From assembly GCF_021403115.1 (NCBI RefSeq), contig NZ_JAJSSH010000006.1, positions 62,001 through 126,000 on the forward strand: DNA of 64,000 nt. The letters are read 5' to 3'. Below the pieces are notes generated by a model. That model was not told where the DNA came from. It made no database searches and worked only from the letters and a program-made list of their open reading frames with translations. Both the position numbers and the translations under genes were made by a program. Source of the stretch: Sphingobium sufflavum. GTDB taxonomy: Bacteria > Pseudomonadota > Alphaproteobacteria > Sphingomonadales > Sphingomonadaceae. Of the stretch, positions 26,914 through 35,614 are shown piece by piece (the first letter of the stretch is position 1; every line of letters starts with the position of its first letter).

Positions 26914-28245
26914 ATGGTCCCCCGCTACGCCCGCCCCGCCATGACCGCTATCTGGGAACCCGAAAACCGTTTCCGCATCTGGTTCGAGATCGAGGCGCAC
27001 GCCACCGACAAGCTCGCCGATCTGGGCGTCGTGCCAAAGTCCGCCGCAGAGGCGCTGTGGGCCTGGTGGGCGACCAACCCCGCCATCGACGTCGCCGCGA
27101 TCGACGCGATCGAGGCCGTGACCAAGCATGACGTCATCGCCTTCCTGACCTGGGTCGCGGAACAGGTGGACGCCGCAGGCTATGTGGGCGAGGCCCGCTT
27201 CATGCATCAGGGCATGACCAGTTCCGACGTGCTGGACACCGCGCTGGCCGTGCAACTGACGCAGGCGAGCGATATCCTTCTCGCCGACCTCGACGCTCTG
27301 CTGGAGGCGATCAAGCGCCGTGCCTATGAGCATAAGATGACGCCGACCATCGGCCGCAGCCATGGCATCCATGCCGAACCTGTGACCTTCGGCCTCAAGC
27401 TGGCGGAAGCCTATGCCGAGTTCAGCCGCGCCAGGAAGCGCCTGATCGCCGCGCGGGAGGAAATCGCGACCTGCGCCATTTCCGGCGCGGTCGGCACCTT
27501 CGCCAACATCAACCCGCTGGTCGAGGAGCATGTCGCAGCCAAGCTGGGCCTGGCCGTCGAGCCGGTTTCGACGCAGGTCATTCCGCGCGATCGCCATGCC
27601 ATGTTCTTTGCCACGCTGGGCGTCATCGCCTCCTCCATCGAGCGTCTCGCCGTCGAAGTCCGCCATCTCCAGCGCACCGAAGTCCTGGAGGCGGAGGAAT
27701 ATTTCTCGCCGGGTCAGAAGGGTTCGTCGGCCATGCCGCACAAGCGCAACCCCGTGCTGACCGAAAACCTCACCGGCCTCGCCCGCGTCGTGCGCGCCGC
27801 CGCCGTGCCCGCGATGGAGAATGTCGCGCTCTGGCATGAACGCGACATCAGCCATTCGTCGGTCGAGCGTTTCTTCGGTCCCGACGCCACCATCACGCTG
27901 GACTTTGCGCTGGGCCGCCTGACCGGCGTGATCGACAAACTGCTGATCTACCCTGAGCGGATGCTCAAGAACCTCAACCGCATGGGCGGGCTGGTCCATT
28001 CGCAGCGCGTGCTGCTCGCCCTGACGCAGGCGGGCATGAGCCGCGAGGACAGCTATAAGGTCGTGCAGCGTAACGCGATGAAGGTGTGGGAGTCCGACGG
28101 CGCCCTTTCCCTCCTCGACCTGCTGAAAGCCGACGCCGATGTCTCGGTCCATATCGGCGCGCAGGAACTGGAGGAGAAATTCGACCTCGACTATCACCTC
28201 GCCCATGTGGACACGATCTTCACGCGCGTGTTCGGCGCCGCCTGA
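26914..28245 (+). CDS. purB: adenylosuccinate lyase
   Basis: This 443-residue enzyme cleaves SAICAR and adenylosuccinate in purine synthesis. Fumarase-superfamily motifs are present: SSDVLDTALAVQL, the catalytic-histidine block TIGRSHGIHAEP and the flexible loop GSSAMPHKRNP. The start is ATG at 26914 (MVPRYARPAMT), with AGGAG 8 bases upstream, rather than an ORF extension at 26896. Flanked by a perfect 17-bp terminator, it appears monocistronic. The 284 bases upstream hold no gene I recognise. Confidence 0.96.
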   Translation: MVPRYARPAMTAIWEPENRFRIWFEIEAHATDKLADLGVVPKSAAEALWAWWATNPAIDVAAIDAIEAVTKHDVIAFLTWVAEQVDAAGYVGEARFMHQGMTSSDVLDTALAVQLTQASDILLADLDALLEAIKRRAYEHKMTPTIGRSHGIHAEPVTFGLKLAEAYAEFSRARKRLIAAREEIATCAISGAVGTFANINPLVEEHVAAKLGLAVEPVSTQVIPRDRHAMFFATLGVIASSIERLAVEVRHLQRTEVLEAEEYFSPGQKGSSAMPHKRNPVLTENLTGLARVVRAAAVPAMENVALWHERDISHSSVERFFGPDATITLDFALGRLTGVIDKLLIYPERMLKNLNRMGGLVHSQRVLLALTQAGMSREDSYKVVQRNAMKVWESDGALSLLDLLKADADVSVHIGAQELEEKFDLDYHLAHVDTIFTRVFGAA

Positions 28246-28258
28246 TCGCACTATTCGG

Positions 28259-28298
28259 TGACTGGCCCCGGCGCGCACCATCGCGCCGGGGCCAGTCA
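28259..28298 (+). terminator. intrinsic terminator of purB
   Basis: A perfect 17-bp inverted repeat (TGACTGGCCCCGGCGCG and its complement) with a 6-base loop begins 13 bases after the purB stop and is followed by a short T-rich stretch. Confidence 0.85.
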
Positions 28299-28371
28299 TT
28301 CATTGCCTCACCGAAATGATGGTGAAGGCGCGACTAACCATATCTCTCAAAACTCGGCACGTACTTTCCCC

Positions 28372-28416
28372 ACTATAGGGTTGCCATGCGCTCGGCCAAC
28401 GAAGCGCAACCATAGT
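28372..28416 (+). promoter_or_regulatory. 5'-leader stem-loop before the small TonB-C-like gene
   Basis: Arms ACTAT-AG-GGTTGC (28372-28384) and GCAACC-ATAGT (28406-28416) pair over 11 bp with a two-base AG bulge and a 21-base loop. The structure ends 4-5 bases before the AGGGG ribosome site and 17 bases before the ATG at 28434, so it could affect translation or message stability. Confidence 0.4.
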
Positions 28417-28433
28417 TGAGAGGGGTAAGTCCG

Positions 28434-28781
28434 ATGTTCAAACTCGCATCCGGGATCTTGTCTGCGACCGCCGCCGCGATGATCCTCGCCACGCCTGTCA
28501 TGGCGCAGTCGACCGACTGGTCCAAACAGGTCGCCCGCATGATCGCCGCCAAGCAGACCTATCCGCGCATGGCGCAGGAGCGCGGCGAGCAGGGCACGGC
28601 CCGCGTCAAGGTCTATGTCAGCGCCACCGGCAATGTGGACCGCACCGAACTGATCGCGACGTCCGGCTCCGCCCCGCTGGACCGGGAGGCGATGATCCTG
28701 CCCACCCGCGTCGGCACGCTGCCCGCTCCCACCGGCGGGGCGACGACGATCGTTCTGCCCTTCACCTGGAAGCTGTTGTAA
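28434..28781 (+). CDS. small secreted TonB C-terminal-domain-like protein
   Basis: The 115-residue protein has a signal peptide (FKLASGILSATAAAMILATP, cleavage after VMAQ) and then a single domain with the TonB/TolA C-terminal pattern: YPRMAQERGEQGTARVKVYV, SATGNVDRTELIATSGSAPL, DREAM. It has no proline-rich spacer or membrane anchor, so it is not a full TonB. Such lone domains occur in sphingomonads; the role is unknown. The ATG at 28434 follows AGAGGGG. It has its own 5' stem-loop and a strong terminator, so it is probably a single-gene transcript. Confidence 0.82.
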   Translation: MFKLASGILSATAAAMILATPVMAQSTDWSKQVARMIAAKQTYPRMAQERGEQGTARVKVYVSATGNVDRTELIATSGSAPLDREAMILPTRVGTLPAPTGGATTIVLPFTWKLL

Positions 28782-28831
28782 GGCCCACGCCTTTCCCGGC
28801 GGACGACAGGGCGTCCTCCCCATCGTCCGCC

Positions 28832-28863
28832 AAAGGGCCGATGCCGCGCGCATCGGCCCTTTT
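28832..28863 (+). terminator. intrinsic terminator of the TonB-C-like gene
   Basis: A perfect 13-bp stem (AAAGGGCCGATGC and its complement), a 5-base loop and a TTTT end lie 50 bases after the stop. Confidence 0.85.
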
Positions 28864-28943
28864 CCATGCGGTACACCGATGCTAGGCAACGGCCCGTCGA
28901 CGGGCTATGCTCCGCCGACCGAAGCCAGGAGGTCGGCGTTGAT

Positions 28944-29309
28944 ATGCAGTTTCTGAAGACCGCGATCTGGGTCATACTTGCCGTCGCCATCGCGCTGTTC
29001 TCCAAGGCCAACTGGGATATTCAGCCGAGCTATACCGGGCGGGTGCCCATCAAGCTGTGGGAGGACTGGATATTGCTGGTCCGCCTGCCGGTCCTGATCG
29101 TATCCGCCTTCCTGCTGGGCCTGTTGCCCATGTGGATATTCTCGCGCGTCGCCCGCTGGCGCATCCGCCGTCGCCTCCAGAATGCCGAACTGGCGCTGGC
29201 CGCAACAACATCCCCCTGCCCCGCGCCCGTTCCGCCTTTGGAACCCGTTCTCTCCCCGTCCGGCGAGAGTGACGAGGATGCGGCCGCCAACGCGGGTTTT
29301 CGTCCATGA
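28944..29309 (+). CDS. lapA: LapA-like membrane protein (DUF1049)
   Basis: The 121-residue protein has two membrane helices (TAIWVILAVAIALFSKANW; LLVRLPVLIVSAFLLGLLPM) and an Arg-rich cytoplasmic part (WRIRRRLQNAEL), the LapA/DUF1049 layout. LapA in E. coli helps regulate lipopolysaccharide synthesis with LapB; here only LapA is seen. The tail of 40 residues is Pro/Ser-rich and likely disordered. ATG at 28944 has AGGAGG 11 bases upstream. The stop overlaps the pyrF start (ATGA). Confidence 0.85.
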   Translation: MQFLKTAIWVILAVAIALFSKANWDIQPSYTGRVPIKLWEDWILLVRLPVLIVSAFLLGLLPMWIFSRVARWRIRRRLQNAELALAATTSPCPAPVPPLEPVLSPSGESDEDAAANAGFRP

Positions 29310-29980
29310 GCAGTTCCGTCTACGTCGCCATCGACACGCCCAGCCTCGACAAGGCAACCGCGCTGGTCGCCCAGGTGAAGGGCCATGTCGGCGGCATCAA
29401 GCTGGGCCTCGAATTCTTCTGCGCCAATGGCCATCATGGCGTGCGGGAGATCATGAAGTTCGGCCTGCCCATCTTCCTCGACCTGAAACTGCACGACATT
29501 CCCAACACCGTCGCCAAGGCGGTGCAGGCGATCAACCCGCTCGAACCCGCCATCCTGACCATCCACGCCGCCGGTGGCCGCGCGATGATGGAGGATGCGA
29601 AGGCGGCGGCGGGCCTGAATACCAAGGTCGTGGCCGTTTCCGTGCTGACCAGCCTCGACGCCAGCGACCTGTCGGACATCGGCGTACGGGGCGACGCGCA
29701 TGAGCAGGTCGACCGGCTGGCGATCCTCGCGCGTGAAGCCGGGCTGGACGGCCTGGTCTGCTCCGGCGCGGAAGTCGCGCAGATCCGCAAGATCTGGCCC
29801 GAAGCCTTCCTCGTCGTGCCGGGCGTGCGTCCTGTCGGCGGTACGCTGGGCGACCAGAAGCGCGCCGTGACCCCGCGTGAGGCGCTGGACGCGGGCGCAT
29901 CCATCCTCGTCATCGGCCGCCCGATCACGCAGGCGGAAAACCCAGACCTCGCCGCGCGGGAAATAGAGGCGACCCTCTAA
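29306..29980 (+). CDS. pyrF: orotidine 5'-phosphate decarboxylase
   Basis: This 224-residue TIM-barrel enzyme makes UMP from OMP, the last step of de novo pyrimidine synthesis. The catalytic K-D-x-x-K-like motif is FLDLKLHDIPNT; the phosphate-binding C-terminal part is TPREALDAGASILVIGRPIT. The length and motif match group I OMP decarboxylases. It overlaps the lapA-like gene by ATGA, so they share a transcript. trpF lies further downstream after the DUF1993 gene. Confidence 0.96.
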   Translation: MSSSVYVAIDTPSLDKATALVAQVKGHVGGIKLGLEFFCANGHHGVREIMKFGLPIFLDLKLHDIPNTVAKAVQAINPLEPAILTIHAAGGRAMMEDAKAAAGLNTKVVAVSVLTSLDASDLSDIGVRGDAHEQVDRLAILAREAGLDGLVCSGAEVAQIRKIWPEAFLVVPGVRPVGGTLGDQKRAVTPREALDAGASILVIGRPITQAENPDLAAREIEATL

Positions 29981-30036
29981 ACCCGAAACTCGACGACGAG
30001 ACATGTCTCGCAACATATCATCATGGGAGATGACCT

Positions 30037-30567
30037 ATGGCCTTTTCGCTCTATCATGCGTCTGTTCCCCAATATCTCCAGATCCTGCCCGCCGTCGTCG
30101 GCACGCTCGACAAGGCGGAAGCCTGGGCGACTGAAAACGGCCTGAGCGGCGAGGAGATACTCGGCAAGCAACTCGCCCCCGACATGTGGCCCCTCACCAA
30201 CCAGTTTCGCCAGGTGGCGGGACACAGCGCCCGAGCGATTGAGGCCATATCGAGCGGCATCTTCACACCGCTGACCACACCGTCGCCACTCGACTTTGCG
30301 GAACTCCGCACGATCCTGACCGACGCGCTGGCAACGTTGCAGAACATCGACGCGGACACGCTCGACGCACAGGCGGATAAGGAGGTCGCCTTCGAAATCG
30401 GTGGCCAGGTGCGGATGCGCTTCGTCGCGTCGGATTTCATCCTGACCTTCTCACAGCCCAATTTCTTCTTCCACACCACCGCCGCCTATTCGATCCTGCG
30501 CCATCTGGGCGTGCCGATCGGCAAGCGCGACTATCTCGGCACGCCGAAAATCATTCAACCCGCCTGA
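30037..30567 (+). CDS. DUF1993 domain protein
   Basis: The 176-residue protein matches the DUF1993 family: SLYHASVPQYLQILPAVVGT at the start, DMWPLTNQFRQVAGHSARAI, and the C-terminal LTFSQPNFFFHTTAAYSILR followed by GVPIGKRDYLG. The fold is a DinB-like four-helix bundle; the function is unknown. Histidines at positions suited to metal binding are visible, but no enzyme activity is established. A GGGAGATGACC ribosome site precedes the ATG. It interrupts the pyrF-trpF neighbourhood. Confidence 0.87.
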   Translation: MAFSLYHASVPQYLQILPAVVGTLDKAEAWATENGLSGEEILGKQLAPDMWPLTNQFRQVAGHSARAIEAISSGIFTPLTTPSPLDFAELRTILTDALATLQNIDADTLDAQADKEVAFEIGGQVRMRFVASDFILTFSQPNFFFHTTAAYSILRHLGVPIGKRDYLGTPKIIQPA

Positions 30568-30693
30568 AACGGCCATCGACAAGGCACGGCCCGCCGGCAC
30601 TGCGCCGATGGGCCGCCGCCTTCCCTCCATTTCCCACCGTTGTCTGAGCTACAGATGATGCCATCCGGCGCGAAAATGCTCTAGACAGCCGCC

Positions 30694-31338
30694 ATGTCCC
30701 GACTCGGTATCAAAATTTGCGGTCTCAGCACGACCGACACGCTGCACGCCGCGCTCAAGCATGGCGCCAGCCATGTCGGCCTGATGCATTTCCCCAAAAG
30801 CCCCCGCCATCTGGAACTGGAGGCCCTGCACGGGCTGGCCACGCAAATTCCCGCCCATGTCGGCCGGGTCGTGGTGATGGTCGACCCCGACGATACGCTG
30901 GTTTCCGCCATTACCGCGCCCGGCGTGGTCAGCGCCCTGCAACTGCATGGCAAGGAAAGTCCGCAGCGCGTGGCGGAGATTGCGGCGCGCACCGGCCTTG
31001 AAATCTGGAAGGTGATTTCGGTGAAGCGCGCCGATGACATCGCCAGCGCCGCCGCCTACACGGGCGCCGCCCACCGCATCCTGTTCGACGCCAAGACACC
31101 GGAAGGCTCCGCCCTGCCCGGCGGCATGGGCGTGCGCTTCGACTGGGGGTTGCTCGCGGGCTATCACGGCGCCCTGCCATGGGCGCTGTCCGGCGGCCTC
31201 GATGCCGCCAATGTCGCCGCCGCGATTGCGCAGACTGGCGTTCCGCTGGTCGATGTGTCGTCGGGCGTCGAAAGCGCGCCGGGCATCAAGGATGTGGACA
31301 AGATCGCCGCCTTCTGCAAAGCGGTGAACGCATCATGA
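30694..31338 (+). CDS. trpF: phosphoribosylanthranilate isomerase
   Basis: The 214-residue TIM-barrel enzyme catalyses the third step of tryptophan synthesis. It has the start [20 protein letters not shown], the substrate block [13 protein letters not shown], and the C-terminal phosphate site [14 protein letters not shown] with [15 protein letters not shown]. It is the first gene of the coupled run trpF-trpB-trpA-accD; its stop overlaps the trpB start by ATGA. The rest of the trp pathway (trpE, G, D, C) is elsewhere. Confidence 0.95.
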   Translation: MSRLGIKICGLSTTDTLHAALKHGASHVGLMHFPKSPRHLELEALHGLATQIPAHVGRVVVMVDPDDTLVSAITAPGVVSALQLHGKESPQRVAEIAARTGLEIWKVISVKRADDIASAAAYTGAAHRILFDAKTPEGSALPGGMGVRFDWGLLAGYHGALPWALSGGLDAANVAAAIAQTGVPLVDVSSGVESAPGIKDVDKIAAFCKAVNAS

Positions 31339-32555
31339 CTGCCACCACAACCCTGCCCAACAGCCTGCGCTCCCAGCCGGATGCGCGCGGCCATTTCGGT
31401 GAATTCGGCGGACGCTATGTCGCCGAAACACTGATGCCCCTCATCCTCGACCTGGAGCGTGAATATCGCGCGGCGAAACAGGACCCGGCGTTCAAGGCGG
31501 AGTTCGACGAACTGCTGCGCCAATATGTCGGCCGTCCGAACCCGCTCTATTTCGCGGAACGCCTGACCGAAAATCTGGGCGGTGCGAAAATCTATCTGAA
31601 GCGCGAGGAACTGAACCACACCGGCGCGCACAAGATCAACAATTGCATCGGCCAGATCCTGCTGGCCAAGCGGATGGGCAAGACACGCATCATCGCGGAA
31701 ACAGGCGCGGGCCAGCATGGCGTGGCCACCGCCACCGTGGCGGCGCTGTTCAACATCCCCTGCACCATCTTCATGGGCGCGGTGGATGTGGAGCGTCAAA
31801 AACCGAACGTCTTCCGCATGAAACTGTTGGGGGCGGAGGTTCGCGCGGTCGAATCCGGCACCCGCACGCTCAAGGATGCGATGAACGAGGCGCTGAGAGA
31901 TTGGGTCGCCAACGTCCATGACACTTTCTACATCATCGGCACGGCGGCGGGTCCGCACCCCTATCCCGAATTGGTCCGCGACTTCCAGTCGGTGATCGGC
32001 AAGGAAGCGCGCGAGCAGATTCTCGAAGCCGAGGGACGCCTGCCGGACATGCTGGTCGCCTGCGTCGGCGGCGGTTCCAACGCCATCGGCCTGTTCCACC
32101 CCTTCCTGGACGACACTGACGTGCAGATGGTCGGTGTGGAGGCGGCGGGCCATGGACTCGACGATCTGCATGCCGCGTCGCTGGCGGGCGGCTCTCCCGG
32201 CATCCTGCACGGCAATAAGACCTATTTGCTACAGGATGAGGACGGCCAGATCGCCGACGCGCACAGCATCTCGGCAGGCCTCGATTATCCCGGCATCGGG
32301 CCGGAGCATAGCTGGCTGCACAGCATCGGCCGTGTCCGCTACGAACCCGTGACGGATGACGAGGCGCTGGCCGCCTTCCAGAAGCTGTGCAAGCTGGAGG
32401 GCATCATCCCCGCCCTCGAATCCAGCCACGCGCTCGCCGTGCTGGAACGCATCGCGCCCGCGCTGGGCAAGGACAAGATCATCGTCGTCAGCCTGTCCGG
32501 CCGGGGCGACAAGGACATATTCTCCGTCGCGCAGGCACTGGGGGTGGAACTGTGA
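31335..32555 (+). CDS. trpB: tryptophan synthase beta chain
   Basis: The 406-residue PLP enzyme joins indole and serine. The PLP lysine is in [10 protein letters not shown], the glutamate and glycine loop in [17 protein letters not shown], and the phosphate-binding loop in GGGSNAIG. Length matches TrpB1. Start ATG 31335 overlaps trpF; the stop overlaps trpA by GTGA. The alpha and beta chains form the tunnelled alpha2-beta2 complex. Confidence 0.98.
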   Translation: MTATTTLPNSLRSQPDARGHFGEFGGRYVAETLMPLILDLEREYRAAKQDPAFKAEFDELLRQYVGRPNPLYFAERLTENLGGAKIYLKREELNHTGAHKINNCIGQILLAKRMGKTRIIAETGAGQHGVATATVAALFNIPCTIFMGAVDVERQKPNVFRMKLLGAEVRAVESGTRTLKDAMNEALRDWVANVHDTFYIIGTAAGPHPYPELVRDFQSVIGKEAREQILEAEGRLPDMLVACVGGGSNAIGLFHPFLDDTDVQMVGVEAAGHGLDDLHAASLAGGSPGILHGNKTYLLQDEDGQIADAHSISAGLDYPGIGPEHSWLHSIGRVRYEPVTDDEALAAFQKLCKLEGIIPALESSHALAVLERIAPALGKDKIIVVSLSGRGDKDIFSVAQALGVEL

Positions 32556-33376
32556 GCCGTCCCGGAACCCGTATCGCCGCCGCTTTCGCCCGGTGCCGCG
32601 CGGAGGGCCGCGCCGCCCTCGTCACCTTTGTCACCGGGGGCGATCCGACCCCTGCCGATACCGGCGCGATCCTGGACGCGCTGGTCGAGGGCGGGGCCGA
32701 TGTCATCGAACTGGGCATGCCCTTCACCGATCCCATGGCGGACGGCAAGGCGATCCAGCTCGCCAATATCCGCAGTCTTGGCTCGGGCACGAAGACGCCG
32801 GACCTGTTCGCCATCGCCACCGCCTTTCGCGCGCGCCATCCCGCCACGCCGCTGGTGCTGATGGGCTATGCCAACCCCATGGTCCGGCGCGGGCCGCAAT
32901 GGTTCGCCGATGCCTGCACGGCAGCGGGTGTGGACGGCGTGATCTGCGTCGACCTGCCGCCCGAAGAGGATGCGGAACTCGGCCCCGTGCTGCGCGCGGC
33001 GGGCATCGACATCATCTCGCTGGCCACCCCCACCACGGATGCGGCGCGCCTGCCCGCCGTGCTGGATCATGCCAGCGGCTTTCTTTACTATGTGTCCGTC
33101 GCGGGCATCACCGGCCAGCAACAGGCCGCCGTCGATGACATCGCCGCCGCCGTCGCGCGCCTGAAAGCCGGGACCGACCTGCCCGTCGCCGTCGGCTTTG
33201 GCGTCCGCACGCCGGAACAGGCCGCCGCCATCGCCACCCATGCCGATGGCGTGGTGGTCGGCAGCGCCATCGTGGACATCATTGGCGAGCATGGCGCAAA
33301 CGCCGCGCCGCTCGTCCGGGATAAGGTCGCCAGCCTGCGCGCTGCGATCGACAAAAGTATAAAGGCAGTCGCATGA
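32552..33376 (+). CDS. trpA: tryptophan synthase alpha chain
   Basis: The 274-residue TIM-barrel subunit cleaves indoleglycerol phosphate and passes indole to TrpB. The catalytic glutamate and aspartate lie in [13 protein letters not shown]. Other TrpA blocks are [26 protein letters not shown] and [10 protein letters not shown], with the phosphate-binding [12 protein letters not shown] at 32552 overlaps the trpB TGA; the stop overlaps accD by ATGA, so four genes read as one coupled unit. Confidence 0.97.
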   Translation: MSRPGTRIAAAFARCRAEGRAALVTFVTGGDPTPADTGAILDALVEGGADVIELGMPFTDPMADGKAIQLANIRSLGSGTKTPDLFAIATAFRARHPATPLVLMGYANPMVRRGPQWFADACTAAGVDGVICVDLPPEEDAELGPVLRAAGIDIISLATPTTDAARLPAVLDHASGFLYYVSVAGITGQQQAAVDDIAAAVARLKAGTDLPVAVGFGVRTPEQAAAIATHADGVVVGSAIVDIIGEHGANAAPLVRDKVASLRAAIDKSIKAVA

Positions 33377-34233
33377 GCTGGATCACGCGGGTACGCAACG
33401 CCCTCCCCTTCATCGCCCCCAAGTCGGAGGTGCCGGAAAATCTCTGGCACAAATGCCCCAGCTGCACGCAGATGGTCTTTGGCCGCGAGTGGGAGGATAA
33501 TCTCTCCGTCTGCCCGAAATGCGGTCATCATGGTCGCATCGGCCCGCGCGAACGCTTCGCCCAGATTTTCGACGAAGGCAGCTTTCGCACGCTGGCGACG
33601 CCGACCGTGCGCGAAGACCCTCTGAAATTCCGCGACTCCAAGAAATACACCGACCGTATCAAGGCGGCGCGCACCTCCACCAGCGAACGGGACGCGCTCA
33701 TCAACGCGGCGGGTACGATCGAGGGTCATAAGGCCGTCGTCGGCGTGCAGGATTTCGCTTTCATGGGCGGTTCCATGGGCCTGGCGGTCGGCGCGGCCTT
33801 CGTGCAGGGCGCGGACGAGGCGTTGCAGCGCAACTGCCCCTATATCATCTTCACCGCCGCCGGCGGCGCGCGTATGCAGGAGGGTATTCTCTCCCTGATG
33901 CAGATGCCCCGTTCGACCGTCGCGATCCAGCGGCTGCGCGCGGCGGGCCTGCCCTATATCGTCGTGCTGACCGACCCGACCACGGGCGGCGTCACCGCCA
34001 GCTACGCCATGCTGGGCGACATCCAGATCAGCGAGCCGAACGCCCTGATCGGCTTTGCGGGTCAGCGCGTGATCGAGAATACGATCCGCGAGAAACTGCC
34101 CGAAGGATTCCAGCGCGCCGAATATCTGCTCGCCCATGGCATGATCGACATGGTGGTGGAACGCGGCAATCTGCGCTCCACCCTCGCGCAGGTCATCGGC
34201 TATCTGGCGCCGCAGGCGTCGACCGCCGCCTGA
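33373..34233 (+). CDS. accD: acetyl-CoA carboxylase carboxyltransferase subunit beta
   Basis: This 286-residue protein is the AccD half of the carboxyltransferase that makes malonyl-CoA for fatty acid synthesis. The N-terminal zinc ribbon has CPSCTQMVF and CPKCGHHGR (cysteines near residues 28, 31, 47 and 50). The crotonase-like core has [33 protein letters not shown] and [16 protein letters not shown]. Overlap with trpA couples fatty acid and tryptophan synthesis genes, a known alphaproteobacterial order. Confidence 0.97.
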   Translation: MSWITRVRNALPFIAPKSEVPENLWHKCPSCTQMVFGREWEDNLSVCPKCGHHGRIGPRERFAQIFDEGSFRTLATPTVREDPLKFRDSKKYTDRIKAARTSTSERDALINAAGTIEGHKAVVGVQDFAFMGGSMGLAVGAAFVQGADEALQRNCPYIIFTAAGGARMQEGILSLMQMPRSTVAIQRLRAAGLPYIVVLTDPTTGGVTASYAMLGDIQISEPNALIGFAGQRVIENTIREKLPEGFQRAEYLLAHGMIDMVVERGNLRSTLAQVIGYLAPQASTAA

Positions 34234-34255
34234 CGCCGCCGCCCGGCAACCCCTC

Positions 34256-35569
34256 TTGGCCGATTTCGCCCTCTCCTCCGACCGCGCGGTTCAGGACCAG
34301 CTCGACCGGCTGACCGCGCTGTCGCCGGGCGCGGACATATTGGGGCTGGAGCGGATCACGCGGTTGCTGGAGCGGCTGGGCAATCCCCATCACCGCCTTC
34401 CGCCGGTGTTCCATGTCGCGGGCACCAACGGCAAGGGTTCGACCTGCGCCTTCCTGCGCGCCGCGCTGGAGGCGGACGGCTATAAGGTCCACGTCTATAC
34501 CTCCCCCCACCTCGTCCGCTTCAACGAGCGGATCAGGATCGCCGGGCAACTGATCGACGACGCCACGCTGGCGGAGGGGCTGAGCGACATCCTCGATCAG
34601 GCGGAGGATCTGGGCGCCAGCTTCTTCGAGATCACCACCGCGCTGGCGTTCCGCCTGTTCGCGGACACGCCCGCCGACGCCTGCGTGATAGAGGTCGGGC
34701 TGGGCGGACGGCTCGACGCGACCAATGTGCTCACCGCCCCCGCCGCCTGCGGTGTCGCGCAACTGGGGCTGGACCATCAGGCTTTTCTGGGCGACCATCT
34801 GACCGACATCGCGCGGGAAAAGGCCTCGATCGCCAAACCGGGCGCGCCGATCCTGACCCAGCGGTATCCGGTCGCGATCGCCCGCATCGTCGCCGCCGAA
34901 GCCCAGGCGCGCGGCGCCATCCCCCATGCTCAGGGTGAAAGCTGGGACGTCGCCGCCTATCAGGGCAAGGTGCATTATCGCGATGCCGCCGGGCGGCTGG
35001 ACCTCCCCACGCCGGTGCTGGCCGGGCTGCACCAACTCTCCAACATGGGCCTTGCCATCGCCATGCTGCGCCACCAGAGCGCGCTGCCCATATCCGACGC
35101 CGCGCTCAAGGCCGCGCCGCACTGGGCGCAATGGCCCGCCCGGCTTCAGCGGCTGGAGCATGGCCCCCTGCTCGCGGCCTTCGACCCCGAACGGCCGGTG
35201 TGGCTGGACGGCGGGCATAATCCGGCGGCGGGCACCGCGCTCGCCAGCCATTTCGACAAGGCTCTGGCCCCCGGCGAGCGGATGACCCTTGTGGTCGGCA
35301 TGCTGGCGAACAAGGATGTGGCCGGTTTCCTCGAACCGCTGTGGAGCCGGATCGCAGAACTGCACAGCCTGCCGGTGCAGGGCCATGCCCATCATGACGG
35401 GACCGTCTTTGCGGAACTCGCCGCCAGTCATGGCGTGCCGCACTACAACCATGCGACGCTGGCGGACGCCATCGCCGCCGTCGCCGCGCAGGACAGGCCC
35501 CTGCTGATTACCGGCACCCTCTACCTCGCGGGGGAAGTGCTCGACGCCAATGGGCAGGCCCCCGTCTGA
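34256..35569 (+). CDS. folC: bifunctional folylpolyglutamate/dihydrofolate synthase
   Basis: The 437-residue Mur-ligase-family enzyme adds glutamate to folates. The P-loop is VAGTNGKGST, followed by YTSPHLVRFNERIRI, the second signature GLGGRLDATNV and the C-terminal LDGGHNPAA with the substrate-binding part. The start is TTG at 34256, 22 bases after accD; no closer ATG retains the full N-terminal domain. It ends the trpF-trpB-trpA-accD-folC run and is convergent with ampG. Confidence 0.95.
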   Translation: MADFALSSDRAVQDQLDRLTALSPGADILGLERITRLLERLGNPHHRLPPVFHVAGTNGKGSTCAFLRAALEADGYKVHVYTSPHLVRFNERIRIAGQLIDDATLAEGLSDILDQAEDLGASFFEITTALAFRLFADTPADACVIEVGLGGRLDATNVLTAPAACGVAQLGLDHQAFLGDHLTDIAREKASIAKPGAPILTQRYPVAIARIVAAEAQARGAIPHAQGESWDVAAYQGKVHYRDAAGRLDLPTPVLAGLHQLSNMGLAIAMLRHQSALPISDAALKAAPHWAQWPARLQRLEHGPLLAAFDPERPVWLDGGHNPAAGTALASHFDKALAPGERMTLVVGMLANKDVAGFLEPLWSRIAELHSLPVQGHAHHDGTVFAELAASHGVPHYNHATLADAIAAVAAQDRPLLITGTLYLAGEVLDANGQAPV

Positions 35570-35614
35570 ACTTTTGGAGTCAGGCGGCACCGATTCCCAC
35601 GGAACCGACAGCCC

